Shown here in pieces: positions 26,629 to 35,068 of a stretch of DNA of 60,921 bases. Position numbers and translations under genes: made by a program. Source of the DNA: JACKCB01 sp964452775. Its GTDB lineage: Bacteria > Chloroflexota > Anaerolineae > Promineifilales > Promineifilaceae. The stretch covers positions 1 to 60,921 of the forward strand of contig CAYVQP010000018.1 in the NCBI GenBank assembly GCA_964452775.1, written 5' to 3'. Below the pieces are notes generated by a model. It worked only from the letters and a program-made list of their open reading frames with translations. It ran no database searches and was not told the DNA's origin. Numbering within the stretch: the first letter of the stretch is position 1; each line of letters begins with the position of its first letter.

Positions 26629-28572
26629 ATGAACCGCCTGACTAGACGTTCTGCTCTGCCGGTAATGCTGGTTACGCTGTTTCTGCTGGTGCTCTTGACG
26701 GCCTGCGGCCCCGAGCCGACGCCGACACCGACCCCGACAGTTGTAGGCCAGACCACTGATACTCCAGTTGTCGAATCAACGGCCATTCGAGAGGAGCAGC
26801 CCGAGGCCGAGGAGCCGTCTGAAGGCACAGCCGCGCCCTCCTCCGAGACTATCCAACACACTCCCTGTGTAGAAGATTTTGGTTCCGCCGGCATTGTCGG
26901 GCCCGAAACCATCCAGGGGGCGTCAGACTTTGCCGGCTCCGTCACCGGCTACTTCGTCAATCAATTGCTTATCACCGGCGTGGGCAACGACATAGATGCG
27001 ATCCTCGCCCAACACCCATCGGTGTCCCCAATTTCCACCATGGGCTTCATCGATCCGGAACTCAACGTTACCGTCACCATCGGCCTTTACAAATATGAGC
27101 CGGAGAACGGCCAGGATGTCATCGCCGAGGCGGCCGCCATCAACGCCGATGCTGACGCCGCTCAGGTATTCGTCCGCGCCGAACCCAACTACGTTCTGAG
27201 CAGCCCGCAGCGCCGATTTGATATCGCCGGCGCACCCGGCTCGCCCGGCATTGAGGGCGCACCCGGCTCGCCCGGCATTGAAGGAGCCGCCGGAGCCAGC
27301 CCTGCCTTGACAGCGCTAAACCTGATGCAGTTCAGAGACCAGTGGGCCTTTGCGGATGTGGGCGCGTTTGACCTGAGCTACCTCGATTCTTCCAACCGCC
27401 AGACTCTACTTACCCCGCCCGGCATTGACCTTGCGGTGTTCGACTCTTCGCCGCTGCCGTCCGGTGCGTATTATGACGACGGACTTTGCGTGTATGCGCT
27501 GATCTCTGAAAATGTTCCCGCTGAGGGGTTGCCCCCGCTCCAATTCGCCGACAACCACGGTCTCTTTGTCGCCTCCCTGGCCGGCCCCATGGCCCATGAG
27601 GGCAATATCCACCTCGTGCAGGTGCTCAAAGCTGACCAGGACGGGGCGCTACAGGGTGATCTCTTTACGCTCCTGGGCAGTATGCACGCTTATGATGAGC
27701 AAATTGGCGCGGCCCGACAAGCGATGATGGTTGACCTCTTCGGCAACCCAGACATCGCGCACACAATCATCAATTTGAGCCTGGGCTTTACCTTTAACCC
27801 GGCCGCTGAGAGCAATGCCCCGGTGATAAATTCGGTGCGATCCGACAACAACACCGCGCTGCCGGAATACTTGACCACCGATTTCAACGAAGGTGAAGGC
27901 GGGCAATTTGCCATTGAGCTGCCGGTGGTTTCCCTGCGGGTCATGCAGGAGCGATTGGATGCCGCCGGCTATGTGGTGGTGGCTGCCGCCGGCAACGACG
28001 GTCTGGAGTTGCCTCAAACGCCGGCCGCCTTCCCGGAGGTAATCGGCGTCGAGGCGTTAGCCGTTGAAGGCGAACGTGCCTGCTTCTCCAATCGCGGGAA
28101 CATCTCCGCTCCCGGCGGCGGGCCGCCCTCCATTGCCCCTCCCGGCGACAACGACCCCTTTACTCCATTGACTCAGATAGACTTGGACGAAATGTGCTGG
28201 CCACCAGGACAGGCAGTTGCCGGCCAGCATCCAATTGACTTGACCGGCTGCCTGACCAATCCCTCCTGCCAGGAAGCCATTACCGGCCACGTCTGGTCCC
28301 TTACCACGGCGGCAGGCGGCAATGGGCTGGGCTACTGGGTTGGCACCTCCTTTGCCACTCCCCTAGTCAGCGGTCTGGCCCAATCTGTCGCCGAGTTCGG
28401 CCTGTCGAATGGTTACAACCTGACCACTGCCGAAGTGCGTCAAGCAGTCTATTGTACCGCCTCCGGCACGCTCAACATCGTCAATCCGCTCGCCTGGGAA
28501 GATACCGCCGGCCGCATTGACAGCGCCGACATGGAATCCTGCGTGGAAGACGTTGTTGCCGCTCGTCCTTAG
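26629..28572 (+). CDS. Subtilisin-like serine protease, lipoprotein
   Basis: 647 residues from ATG 26629, with a GGAGGAG Shine-Dalgarno. The signal peptide ends in lipobox LLTAC (Cys26), followed by a Thr/Pro linker, so the enzyme should be tethered outside the membrane. The S8 triad is present though divergent: Asp272 in AVFDSS, His310 in ADNHGLFVASLAG, the oxyanion Asn in AAAGNDG, and the nucleophile in GTSFATPLVSG near residue 585. A region of about 100 residues before the core may be a propeptide. A collagen-like repeat GAPGSPGIE occurs twice near 201-218. It lies between TPR-CHAT and a second subtilase, all on the plus strand. Confidence 0.85.
   Translation: MNRLTRRSALPVMLVTLFLLVLLTACGPEPTPTPTPTVVGQTTDTPVVESTAIREEQPEAEEPSEGTAAPSSETIQHTPCVEDFGSAGIVGPETIQGASDFAGSVTGYFVNQLLITGVGNDIDAILAQHPSVSPISTMGFIDPELNVTVTIGLYKYEPENGQDVIAEAAAINADADAAQVFVRAEPNYVLSSPQRRFDIAGAPGSPGIEGAPGSPGIEGAAGASPALTALNLMQFRDQWAFADVGAFDLSYLDSSNRQTLLTPPGIDLAVFDSSPLPSGAYYDDGLCVYALISENVPAEGLPPLQFADNHGLFVASLAGPMAHEGNIHLVQVLKADQDGALQGDLFTLLGSMHAYDEQIGAARQAMMVDLFGNPDIAHTIINLSLGFTFNPAAESNAPVINSVRSDNNTALPEYLTTDFNEGEGGQFAIELPVVSLRVMQERLDAAGYVVVAAAGNDGLELPQTPAAFPEVIGVEALAVEGERACFSNRGNISAPGGGPPSIAPPGDNDPFTPLTQIDLDEMCWPPGQAVAGQHPIDLTGCLTNPSCQEAITGHVWSLTTAAGGNGLGYWVGTSFATPLVSGLAQSVAEFGLSNGYNLTTAEVRQAVYCTASGTLNIVNPLAWEDTAGRIDSADMESCVEDVVAARP
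27229..27282 (+). repeat. Two 27-bp tandem repeats encoding GAPGSPGIE
   Basis: Nearly identical units at 27229-27255 and 27256-27282, inside the linker before the subtilase core. Probably a flexible spacer. Confidence 0.75.
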
Positions 28573-28701
28573 GTGGCGGCCCGGCTGATCTTCGAATAGC
28601 CCTCAGCTCTTGGGACAGTTAGCCGTTCCACTGTGGGCTCCTAATAGTGCTACTTGGCTTCAAGAGAGTTTTCGCGCCATTGCGCAACAGGAGTAATCAA
28701 A

Positions 28702-31700
28702 GTGGACTTCCTAGACCTCATCATTCAGACCAGCCATCCCATCTCGGCCGAAGAGATTGCCGCGCTCAACGGGATGGGCTTGCAGCTCGTCGTCGCCGTA
28801 GACGAGACCTCCTACCGCTTCCGTGGCGAGAGCGACGCCGGCCTGGACGACATCCGCGCCCTGCCCTTTGTCGAGGATGTGCAGCCCTGCACCGCCGCCG
28901 ACAAACTGGATAAGCAGCTCACCGCCCAGGTACACATTGCGGAAGCAGCCGAACTGCTGGCGGCCGGCGCCGGCCAGGTGGTCCTGCCCCGGCCCGTAAG
29001 TGTCCTCGTGACGCTCGACCGCCAATTCGATGTACAGGTCACCCTGGCCGAGCTGGCTGCCATCGGCGCGGTGTTGGACAGCAGCCCGCGCCGCGCCCTG
29101 GTAGAAGTTGACCGCGCCCGCGTCTCCGAGCTGGCCGCCCTCCCCGGCGTCCTCGCCGCCGAAGTGGAGCCGGACCCACGCACCCAGAACAACGTCGCCC
29201 GCACCCTTATCGGCGTTTCGCCCACCGCCGCCGGCCTCGGCCTGGACGGCAGCGGCGAAATCGTCGGCGTGGCTGACAGCGGCCTGGACAATGGAGTGAA
29301 CGACGCCACCATGTTGGCCGACTTTGCCGGCCGCATCGTCAACATCCGCGCCACGGTGAACAAGGCCGCTTTCGGGGTATCCAATGGGGCCGACCTGAAT
29401 AACCACGGCACCCACGTCAGCGGCAGCATCCTGGGCAACGGCAGCAACTCCAACGGCAATATCGCCGGCATGGCCCCCGCCGCCCAGATCACCATGCTCT
29501 CCATGGGCCCGAACAACTCGTCCGGCCTCAGCGTTCCTCTCGACCTGTACACCGGCATCTATCAGGACGCCTTCAACGACGGCGCGCGGCTGCACAACAA
29601 CAGCTGGGGTTCCACCGGCTCCTTCGGCGCGTACACCGCCTTCTCGCGCGACGTGGATGAGTTCATGCGCGACAACCGCGAGATGCTCGTCCTCTTTGCC
29701 GCCGGCAACGAGGGCAGCGCCGGCGCGGGCAGCGTCAGCGCCCCCGGCACCGCCAAGAACTGCTTGACCGTCGGCGCTTCGGAAAGCGTGCGCCCGCTGC
29801 CGGCCACCATCTCCATCAACCCCAACCTGCAGGACGCCGACTTCAACCCGGCCACGCCCCCGACCAACGTGCCCCTCTCTATCAACAGCTTTGACCAGCA
29901 GGCTGATGATTCGGAGGACATCGCCTCTTTCAGCGGTCGCGGCCCGACGGATGACGGCCGCATTGCGCCCGACCTGGTAGCTCCCGGCACCTTCATCCTC
30001 TCCGCCCGCTCATCCGTCAGCACCGCCGACCTCGGGCCGGACGGGCAGCCCCATGTAGGGCCGATTACCGGCTTATATGCCGACGACGCGGACGGCGTGC
30101 CCACCCATGCCGAAGCGGTGGGCCGCGGGTTACCCGGCGCGCCGTTCTTTGGTACCTGGAATCAGACCACACCCGCCTCCCCGGCCGGCTCCGGGGCGCT
30201 GGCCCAGGCCAACTACTTCTACAACTCCGGCACCAGCATGGCCACGCCCATCACAACCGGCGCAACCGCGCTCCTGCGCCAGTACCTGCGCCAACAGCGC
30301 GGCATCGCCAACCCCTCCGGCGCGCTGATCAAGGCGATGCTCATTAACGGCGCGACCGTCCCCGCCGGCGACAGCAACGCCCCCAACAACATTCGCGGCT
30401 TCGGCTGGCTGAACATGACCAACACCCTCTCTCCCGCGCCCACCGGCGAACAGGGTTACTCGGACGACATCAACCTGGCGGTAGCCACCGGCGACGTGCG
30501 CAGCTTCTCCGTGCAAATCGCCGACACCACTCAGCCCTTCCGTGTCACCCTGACCTGGACGGACGCTCCCGGCAGCGGCCTGCAGAACCGCCTCTACCTG
30601 CGGGTGGTCGCTCCCGACGGCAGCATCACCGATGGCGACCTCACCGCTTTCCCCACCGCCAGCAACAACGTGCAGCGGGTGCACATCGCCGCCCCATTGG
30701 CCGGCGCGTACACCATCCAGGTGCACGGCATATCAGTCACCTTCGGCATCGCCGCCTTTCTTCCGGCGCTGCGCCAGGATTTTGCCCTGGCGATCATCAA
30801 CGGGGTCGGCTTCTCGCCGCAGCCGGTGGACATCGTCCAGGTGCTGGACAAGAGCGGAAGCATGGAATACTACGCCTTCATGGAGCCGGCAAAGGCCCGC
30901 GCCCGGCAGCTGGTCAGCATGTTGCGCGTCAACGACCGCACCGGCGTCGTTTCCTTCAACGGCGCTGCGACCACCGACAACCCGGTAACGCCGATTGCCG
31001 GCTTTGCGGATCAGGCGGCCATCAACGCCAACATCAGCGCCATTTCGGCCGGCGGGGCGACTTCCATCGGCGCCGGCTTGCAGCAGGCCATCGCCGAGCT
31101 GGCCGCGGGCGGCGACGCGACCCACCCGCAGGCCTTCGTGCTGCTCAGCGACGGCTATGAGAACACCCCGCCCTGGGTCGGCGGGCCGGTCACTGACTCG
31201 CCCCCGGCCTGGTGCGGCGGGCCGGACTTTACCGAGGTGTTACCCACGCTCCCGGCCGGGGTCAAGGTGTACACCGTCTCCCTGGGCGTGCAGAGCGACC
31301 AGACCTTGTTGCAGGAGATCGCCATTGCCACGGGCGGCGTCTTCCATGCGGTTCACAGCCCGGCCGACATCGCCAAGATTCACGAGATCTATGTCCATCT
31401 ACAGGCCCTCGCCGGCGGAGAAGAAGTGATCGTCAGCGGCGACAGCAGCGTGGACGGCATGACCATCGGCGTAGCGGCGGCGCCCGCCGCCATCGCGGCC
31501 AACGGCTTTGAGGACGGCGTGCTGATGAGCGAAATGAGCGGCCTGGCCAATCTCAACGACATCTTCCCGGACCCCAGCTTTCTGCAGCGTTTCATCTCTA
31601 CTCGCGTGCACCGGGTCCCGGTGGACGAGACCCTGGAAACGCTGACCATGATGGTCTCCTGGCACGACATGAACCTGCCCGTCTCGCTCTCGCTGATTAC

Positions 31701-32331
31701 ACCGTCGCAAAAGGTGGTCAAGCCCGGCAGCGCCCTTGTCTTCAATCAGCGCGGCGATAGCTTCCACTTCTACCGCGTGGACCGGCCGGAGCCGGGCGAA
31801 TGGCAGATGGTCGTGCGCGGCGAGCGACGTGACGGCGACCCGCGCTGGGCCACATATCCTTACACCTTCGGCGCTTACGGCAGGTCTCCGCTGGCCATTG
31901 AGGTTGAACTGCCCGCAAATCTCGCCGGCAGCCCCGCATTGGCGCTGACCGTCACTCTGGCCGGCGCGGATATGGCCCGCACCCGGCGCTTCGTCGCTTC
32001 GGTGAACGCCCCGCGGAAGTCGCTCGACGAGCTGATTCGCGGAAACGAAGATGCCCTGGCGCAAATAGATCTCGGCTTCGAGCCGGACAGTCCGGCCGTT
32101 GACCCCAATCTGTACCGGCTGGCGGCCCTGGACGGCGCGCAAGTAGCCATGGGCCGGCCAACCCTCTTCAGCCAGCGCCATCGCCGGCTTTCCCTGACCC
32201 GCACCAACGGTTACCGCAACTCAATTGACACACCCATTGCCGGATTGCACACAATCACCCTGGCGGCAACCGGCCTCTCAACCGCCGGCTTCCCCTATCG
32301 CCGGCAAGTCAACTTCGACGTCCGCATTTAG
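28702..32331 (+). CDS. Subtilisin-like protease fused to a VWA domain, no signal peptide
   Basis: About 1,209 residues from GTG 28702, chosen because AGGAG lies 8 nt upstream; the frame is open further 5' but lacks a ribosome site. No signal or membrane segment is visible, so it appears cytosolic. Residues about 5-160 contain two propeptide-like repeats (inhibitor I9 style, each ending in a VE-D/E-V pattern). The S8 core is complete: Asp192 in GVADSGLD, His235 in NNHGTHVSG, Asn in AAGNEGS, Ser in NSGTSMATP. A beta-sandwich follows (FRVTLTWTDAPGSG), then a VWA domain with metal-site motif DKSGSM, and a beta-rich tail. VWA domains bind protein partners through a metal ion. A terminator follows the stop directly. 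Confidence 0.88.
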   Translation: MDFLDLIIQTSHPISAEEIAALNGMGLQLVVAVDETSYRFRGESDAGLDDIRALPFVEDVQPCTAADKLDKQLTAQVHIAEAAELLAAGAGQVVLPRPVSVLVTLDRQFDVQVTLAELAAIGAVLDSSPRRALVEVDRARVSELAALPGVLAAEVEPDPRTQNNVARTLIGVSPTAAGLGLDGSGEIVGVADSGLDNGVNDATMLADFAGRIVNIRATVNKAAFGVSNGADLNNHGTHVSGSILGNGSNSNGNIAGMAPAAQITMLSMGPNNSSGLSVPLDLYTGIYQDAFNDGARLHNNSWGSTGSFGAYTAFSRDVDEFMRDNREMLVLFAAGNEGSAGAGSVSAPGTAKNCLTVGASESVRPLPATISINPNLQDADFNPATPPTNVPLSINSFDQQADDSEDIASFSGRGPTDDGRIAPDLVAPGTFILSARSSVSTADLGPDGQPHVGPITGLYADDADGVPTHAEAVGRGLPGAPFFGTWNQTTPASPAGSGALAQANYFYNSGTSMATPITTGATALLRQYLRQQRGIANPSGALIKAMLINGATVPAGDSNAPNNIRGFGWLNMTNTLSPAPTGEQGYSDDINLAVATGDVRSFSVQIADTTQPFRVTLTWTDAPGSGLQNRLYLRVVAPDGSITDGDLTAFPTASNNVQRVHIAAPLAGAYTIQVHGISVTFGIAAFLPALRQDFALAIINGVGFSPQPVDIVQVLDKSGSMEYYAFMEPAKARARQLVSMLRVNDRTGVVSFNGAATTDNPVTPIAGFADQAAINANISAISAGGATSIGAGLQQAIAELAAGGDATHPQAFVLLSDGYENTPPWVGGPVTDSPPAWCGGPDFTEVLPTLPAGVKVYTVSLGVQSDQTLLQEIAIATGGVFHAVHSPADIAKIHEIYVHLQALAGGEEVIVSGDSSVDGMTIGVAAAPAAIAANGFEDGVLMSEMSGLANLNDIFPDPSFLQRFISTRVHRVPVDETLETLTMMVSWHDMNLPVSLSLITPSQKVVKPGSALVFNQRGDSFHFYRVDRPEPGEWQMVVRGERRDGDPRWATYPYTFGAYGRSPLAIEVELPANLAGSPALALTVTLAGADMARTRRFVASVNAPRKSLDELIRGNEDALAQIDLGFEPDSPAVDPNLYRLAALDGAQVAMGRPTLFSQRHRRLSLTRTNGYRNSIDTPIAGLHTITLAATGLSTAGFPYRRQVNFDVRI

Positions 32332-32399
32332 AAAACCCCGCAGGTCTGGCCGCGTAACCTTCGTCCAGAACACCCCGTAAAGGACCTGCGGGGTTTTTT
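32332..32399 (+). terminator. Rho-independent terminator after the subtilase-VWA gene
   Basis: AAAACCCCGCAGGTC (32332-32346) and GACCTGCGGGGTTTT (32383-32397) are perfect 15-nt arms around a 36-nt loop, ending in TTTTTT. A member of the dispersed CCCCGYAGGT hairpin family. Confidence 0.85.
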
Positions 32400-32416
32400 G
32401 TCTCTCCCCGCAAACC

Positions 32417-32445
32417 TTGACCATATCCGCCGCCGGCCCTATCAT
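32417..32445 (+). promoter_or_regulatory. Sigma-70-type promoter giving a leaderless mRNA
   Basis: TTGACC (32417-32422), a 17-nt spacer and TATCAT (32440-32445). The ATG at 32453 is 7 nt after the -10 box, so transcription should begin at or one base from the start codon. Confidence 0.75.
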
Positions 32446-32452
32446 CAGGCCC

Positions 32453-33904
32453 ATGTCCACCGGAAAGGTGCTGTTGATTGCGTGCTACGAGCTTGGCCGC
32501 CGGCCGCTTAGCCTGGCCTGGCCGGCCGCTCTGTTGCGCCCGGCCGGCTTTCAGGTGGTGATGCGCGACCTCTCGCAAGATTACTTGCGCCGTGAAGATT
32601 CCCACGATGCGCTCCTGGCGCTGATCTCCACCCCCATGCACACCGCCGCCCGGCTGGCCGTACACGCCGCCCGCCGGCTGCGCGCCGCCAACCCGGCGCT
32701 GCCCATCGGCTTCTTCGGCCACTACGCCTGGCTCAACCGCAACTATCTGCTGGCGACAGGCGGCGATCCGCCCATTGCCGACTTCGTCATTTCCGGCGAG
32801 GTCGAGCAGACCATGGTGGAGCTTGCCCAGGCGCTGGCTGCCGGCCTGACGCCGGACGCCGTCCCCGGCGTGCACACCCTGGACCGGCCGGCCGCCCCTA
32901 TGCTTACTCGTCTGCAGCTCCCTCTGCCGGACCCTGCCGGTCTGCCGCCCTTGACCAGCTATAGCGGCTACCTCGCCAACGGCCGCGTAACGCCCGCCGG
33001 CTACGTCGAAGCCAGCCGTGGCTGCCTGCACACCTGCACTCATTGCCCAATCACCCCCGTTTACGGCGGGCGCTTCTTTGTCGCGCCCGTTGAGACCGTT
33101 CTGGCGGACGTTCGCCGGCAGGCCGGCGAAGGCGCGGCGCACATTACCTTTGGCGACCCCGATTTTCTAAACGGCCCCGGCCACTCCCTGCGCATCCTTC
33201 GCGCCATGCACGCCGAGTTTCCCGCCCTCACCTTCGACTTCACCACCAAGGTCGAGCACATCTTGCGCCACCGCCGGCTTTTCCCTGAGCTGGTGGAACT
33301 GGGCGCCAGCTTTGTCACCTCCGCCTTTGAGTCCACCGCAGACCACGTCTTGCGCCGGCTGGAAAAGGGACACACCGTCGCCGGCATGGACGAAGCCCTG
33401 GACATCCTGGAGCAGGCCGGGCTGCCCGTTCAGCCCACCTGGGTCCCCTTTACCCCCTGGACCACGCTGGGCGATTACCTGGAGATGCTCGCCTGGATCC
33501 GGCAGCGGCGGCTTGAAGCGCATATCCCGCCGGTGCAGCTCTCCATCCGCCTGCTCATCCCGCCCGGCAGCGCCCTGCTAAATCAAGAGGACGCGGCGGA
33601 ATGGCTGGGCGAGTTACAGCCGGAGAACCTGGTTTACGCCTGGCGCCACGCGGACCCGCGGATGGACGAATTGCAGGAGATCGTCGCTTGCCTGGCCGAG
33701 GAACGGGCGGACGATCCGGCCGGCGCTTACCGGGCCATTGAGCGGGCGGCGTATCAGCTGGCCGGCCGGCCCTTGCCCGCTGTCCGCCGGGAAGCGCGCC
33801 TGCAACCGGCCCCTCCCCGGCTGACCGAAGATTGGTTCTGCTGAGCGGAGCCTACCGCCGGCCAGTTTGGCCGGCTAACGATTGAAGTGGAGAATGGAGA
33901 TTAG
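32453..33904 (+). CDS. CUAEP-tail radical SAM selenoprotein (UGA read as Sec)
   Basis: Read with TGA 33842-33844 as selenocysteine, the product is 483 residues with Sec464. The N-terminal about 150 residues resemble a cobalamin-binding-like fold (LLIACYELGRR...). The radical SAM cluster is CLHTCTHC (Cys191, Cys195, Cys198), followed by the TIM-barrel pattern ITFGDPDFLNGPGHSL. A conventional reading stops at ...DWFC. Continuing gives Cys-Sec-Ala-Glu-Pro, then 18 residues to TAG 33902-33904. That tail is the defining feature of the CUAEP/CCAEP-tail radical SAM family, whose reaction is unknown. An 8-bp hairpin 13-31 nt past the UGA fits a bacterial SECIS. ATG 32453 is preferred over upstream in-frame codons because it sits 7 nt after a good -10 box. 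Confidence 0.82.
33842..33875 (+). promoter_or_regulatory. Sec UGA codon with SECIS-like hairpin
   Basis: UGA at 33842-33844 is followed by a stem GCCGGCCA (33857-33864) / TGGCCGGC (33868-33875) with apical loop GTT. There are 20 nt between UGA and the loop, and G is the first loop base. Both fit the known bacterial SECIS pattern, in which the loop sits about 16-37 nt after UGA with a G at its start. Because GCCGGC is abundant here, the hairpin alone would be weak; the CUAEP tail gives it meaning. Confidence 0.7.
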
Positions 33905-33920
33905 CGCCGCCGTTACGCCC

Positions 33921-34322
33921 ATGTCTGATACCGAATCCATTCAAAAACTGCTGGACAATTCGCGGGTGATCGCCGTGGTTGGCCTTTCCAGCAAGCCCCA
34001 CCGGCCCGGCTATTACGTCCCCGCCTACCTGCAGGAGAAGGGCTACCGCATCATTCCGGTAAACCCCAATCTGGAACAGGCGCTCGGCGAGACCGCCTAT
34101 CCCGACCTGCAATCCGTGCCGGAGCCGGTGGACCTGGTGCTCATCTTCCAGCGCAGCGAGAATGTTCCCCCCTTTGTGCAGGCAGCCATTGCTATCGGCG
34201 CGAAGGGCGTTTGGATGCAGCAGGGAATCACCCATGCCGGAGCGGCCGCCGAAGCCCGCGCCGCCGGCCTGGACGTGGTCATGGACCGCTGCATGCTGGT
34301 CGAGCATCGCCGGCGAAGCTGA
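33921..34322 (+). CDS. CoA-binding domain protein (YccU-like)
   Basis: 133 residues from ATG 33921. The Rossmann-like CoA_binding fold is clear: SRVIAVVGLSSKPHRPGYYV, GYRIIPVNPNLEQALGE, DLVLIFQRSENVPPFVQAAI, GVWMQQGITHAGAAAEARAAG. The length is typical of this small, uncharacterised family. The alignment-like start MSDTESIQKLL supports 33921; ATG 33894 is an alternative that would overlap the extended selenoprotein by 11 nt. It follows the selenoprotein stop by 16 nt, so the two are likely one transcript. Confidence 0.82.
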   Translation: MSDTESIQKLLDNSRVIAVVGLSSKPHRPGYYVPAYLQEKGYRIIPVNPNLEQALGETAYPDLQSVPEPVDLVLIFQRSENVPPFVQAAIAIGAKGVWMQQGITHAGAAAEARAAGLDVVMDRCMLVEHRRRS

Positions 34323-34411
34323 GAGCGCCCGGATTCACGCCGGGTTTCAGCGCGTGCGTTCCCGGGCGACGCTCACTCTTCGCCGGAACGTGCGCTTCGC
34401 CGCGGCCTATG

Positions 34412-34420
34412 TGGTACAAT
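34412..34420 (+). promoter_or_regulatory. Extended -10 promoter, leaderless mobA
   Basis: TGG-TACAAT (34412-34420) is an extended -10 element; the ATG is at 34427, 6 nt downstream. No Shine-Dalgarno fits in between. Confidence 0.6.
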
Positions 34421-34426
34421 CTGCCT

Positions 34427-35068
34427 ATGATCAGCGTAGCCATACAGGCCGGCGGTCGTTCCAGTCGCATGGGACAGGACAAGGGTCTGGCGCTCCTCGC
34501 CGGCAAGCCCCTCATTGAACACGTGCTGGCCGTCGTCTCCGACCTGGGCGATGACCTTTTGATAACCACTAATAACCCCGCCGGCTACAGCTACCTGGGC
34601 ATCCGGCTGGCGGCCGACGAGCACCCCGGGGCCGGCGCGCTGCCCGGTCTGTTAACCGCCTTGCAAGCCGCCCGCGGCGACCACGTGTTGCTCGTCGCCT
34701 GTGACATGCCCTTTCTCAACCGCACTCTCTTGCTGCGCCTGCTGGCCCTGGCCCCCAAAGCGGACGTCATCGCGCCGCGGTGGGAGGGGCGTTTTCAGAC
34801 CATGCACACCGTTTACGCCCGTGAAGCTTGCCTGGAAGCGGTCGAATGGGCCGTTGAGGCCGGCGAACAGCGCATGATCAGCTTCTACCCGCTCGTCCGC
34901 GTCCACGAGGTGCCGGAGGTCGAGGTGGCCCGCCTGGACGCGGAGGGTCGCTCATTCATGAACATCAACACGCCGGGAGAATTGGCCTCCGCCGAAGCGC
35001 GCATCCGGGCCCAGTTGGCCGCCCGGCCGGATTCCCCGTTGGAACCACAAGACAGGAGCGTCGCATGA
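34427..35068 (+). CDS. mobA: Molybdenum cofactor guanylyltransferase
   Basis: 213 residues. MobA transfers GMP from GTP to molybdopterin, forming the MGD cofactor used by DMSO-reductase-family enzymes such as the formate dehydrogenase encoded downstream. The N-terminal nucleotide-binding signature AIQAGGRSSRMGQDKGL is a good match to LAGGxSxRMGxDKA, followed by LLVACDMPFLN with the metal-binding Asp, and FMNINTPGELA at the C-terminus. The frame is open upstream, but the ATG at 34427 matches the family start and sits 6 nt after an extended -10 box. Its stop overlaps the next ATG as ATGA, so translation is coupled to the dehydrogenase genes. Confidence 0.9.
   Translation: MISVAIQAGGRSSRMGQDKGLALLAGKPLIEHVLAVVSDLGDDLLITTNNPAGYSYLGIRLAADEHPGAGALPGLLTALQAARGDHVLLVACDMPFLNRTLLLRLLALAPKADVIAPRWEGRFQTMHTVYAREACLEAVEWAVEAGEQRMISFYPLVRVHEVPEVEVARLDAEGRSFMNINTPGELASAEARIRAQLAARPDSPLEPQDRSVA

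Noticed and set aside
23586..32331. Craspase (type III-E CRISPR with TPR-CHAT) or gasdermin operon
   Set aside because: No gRAMP/Cas7-11, CRISPR or small gasdermin-like gene is in the neighbourhood.
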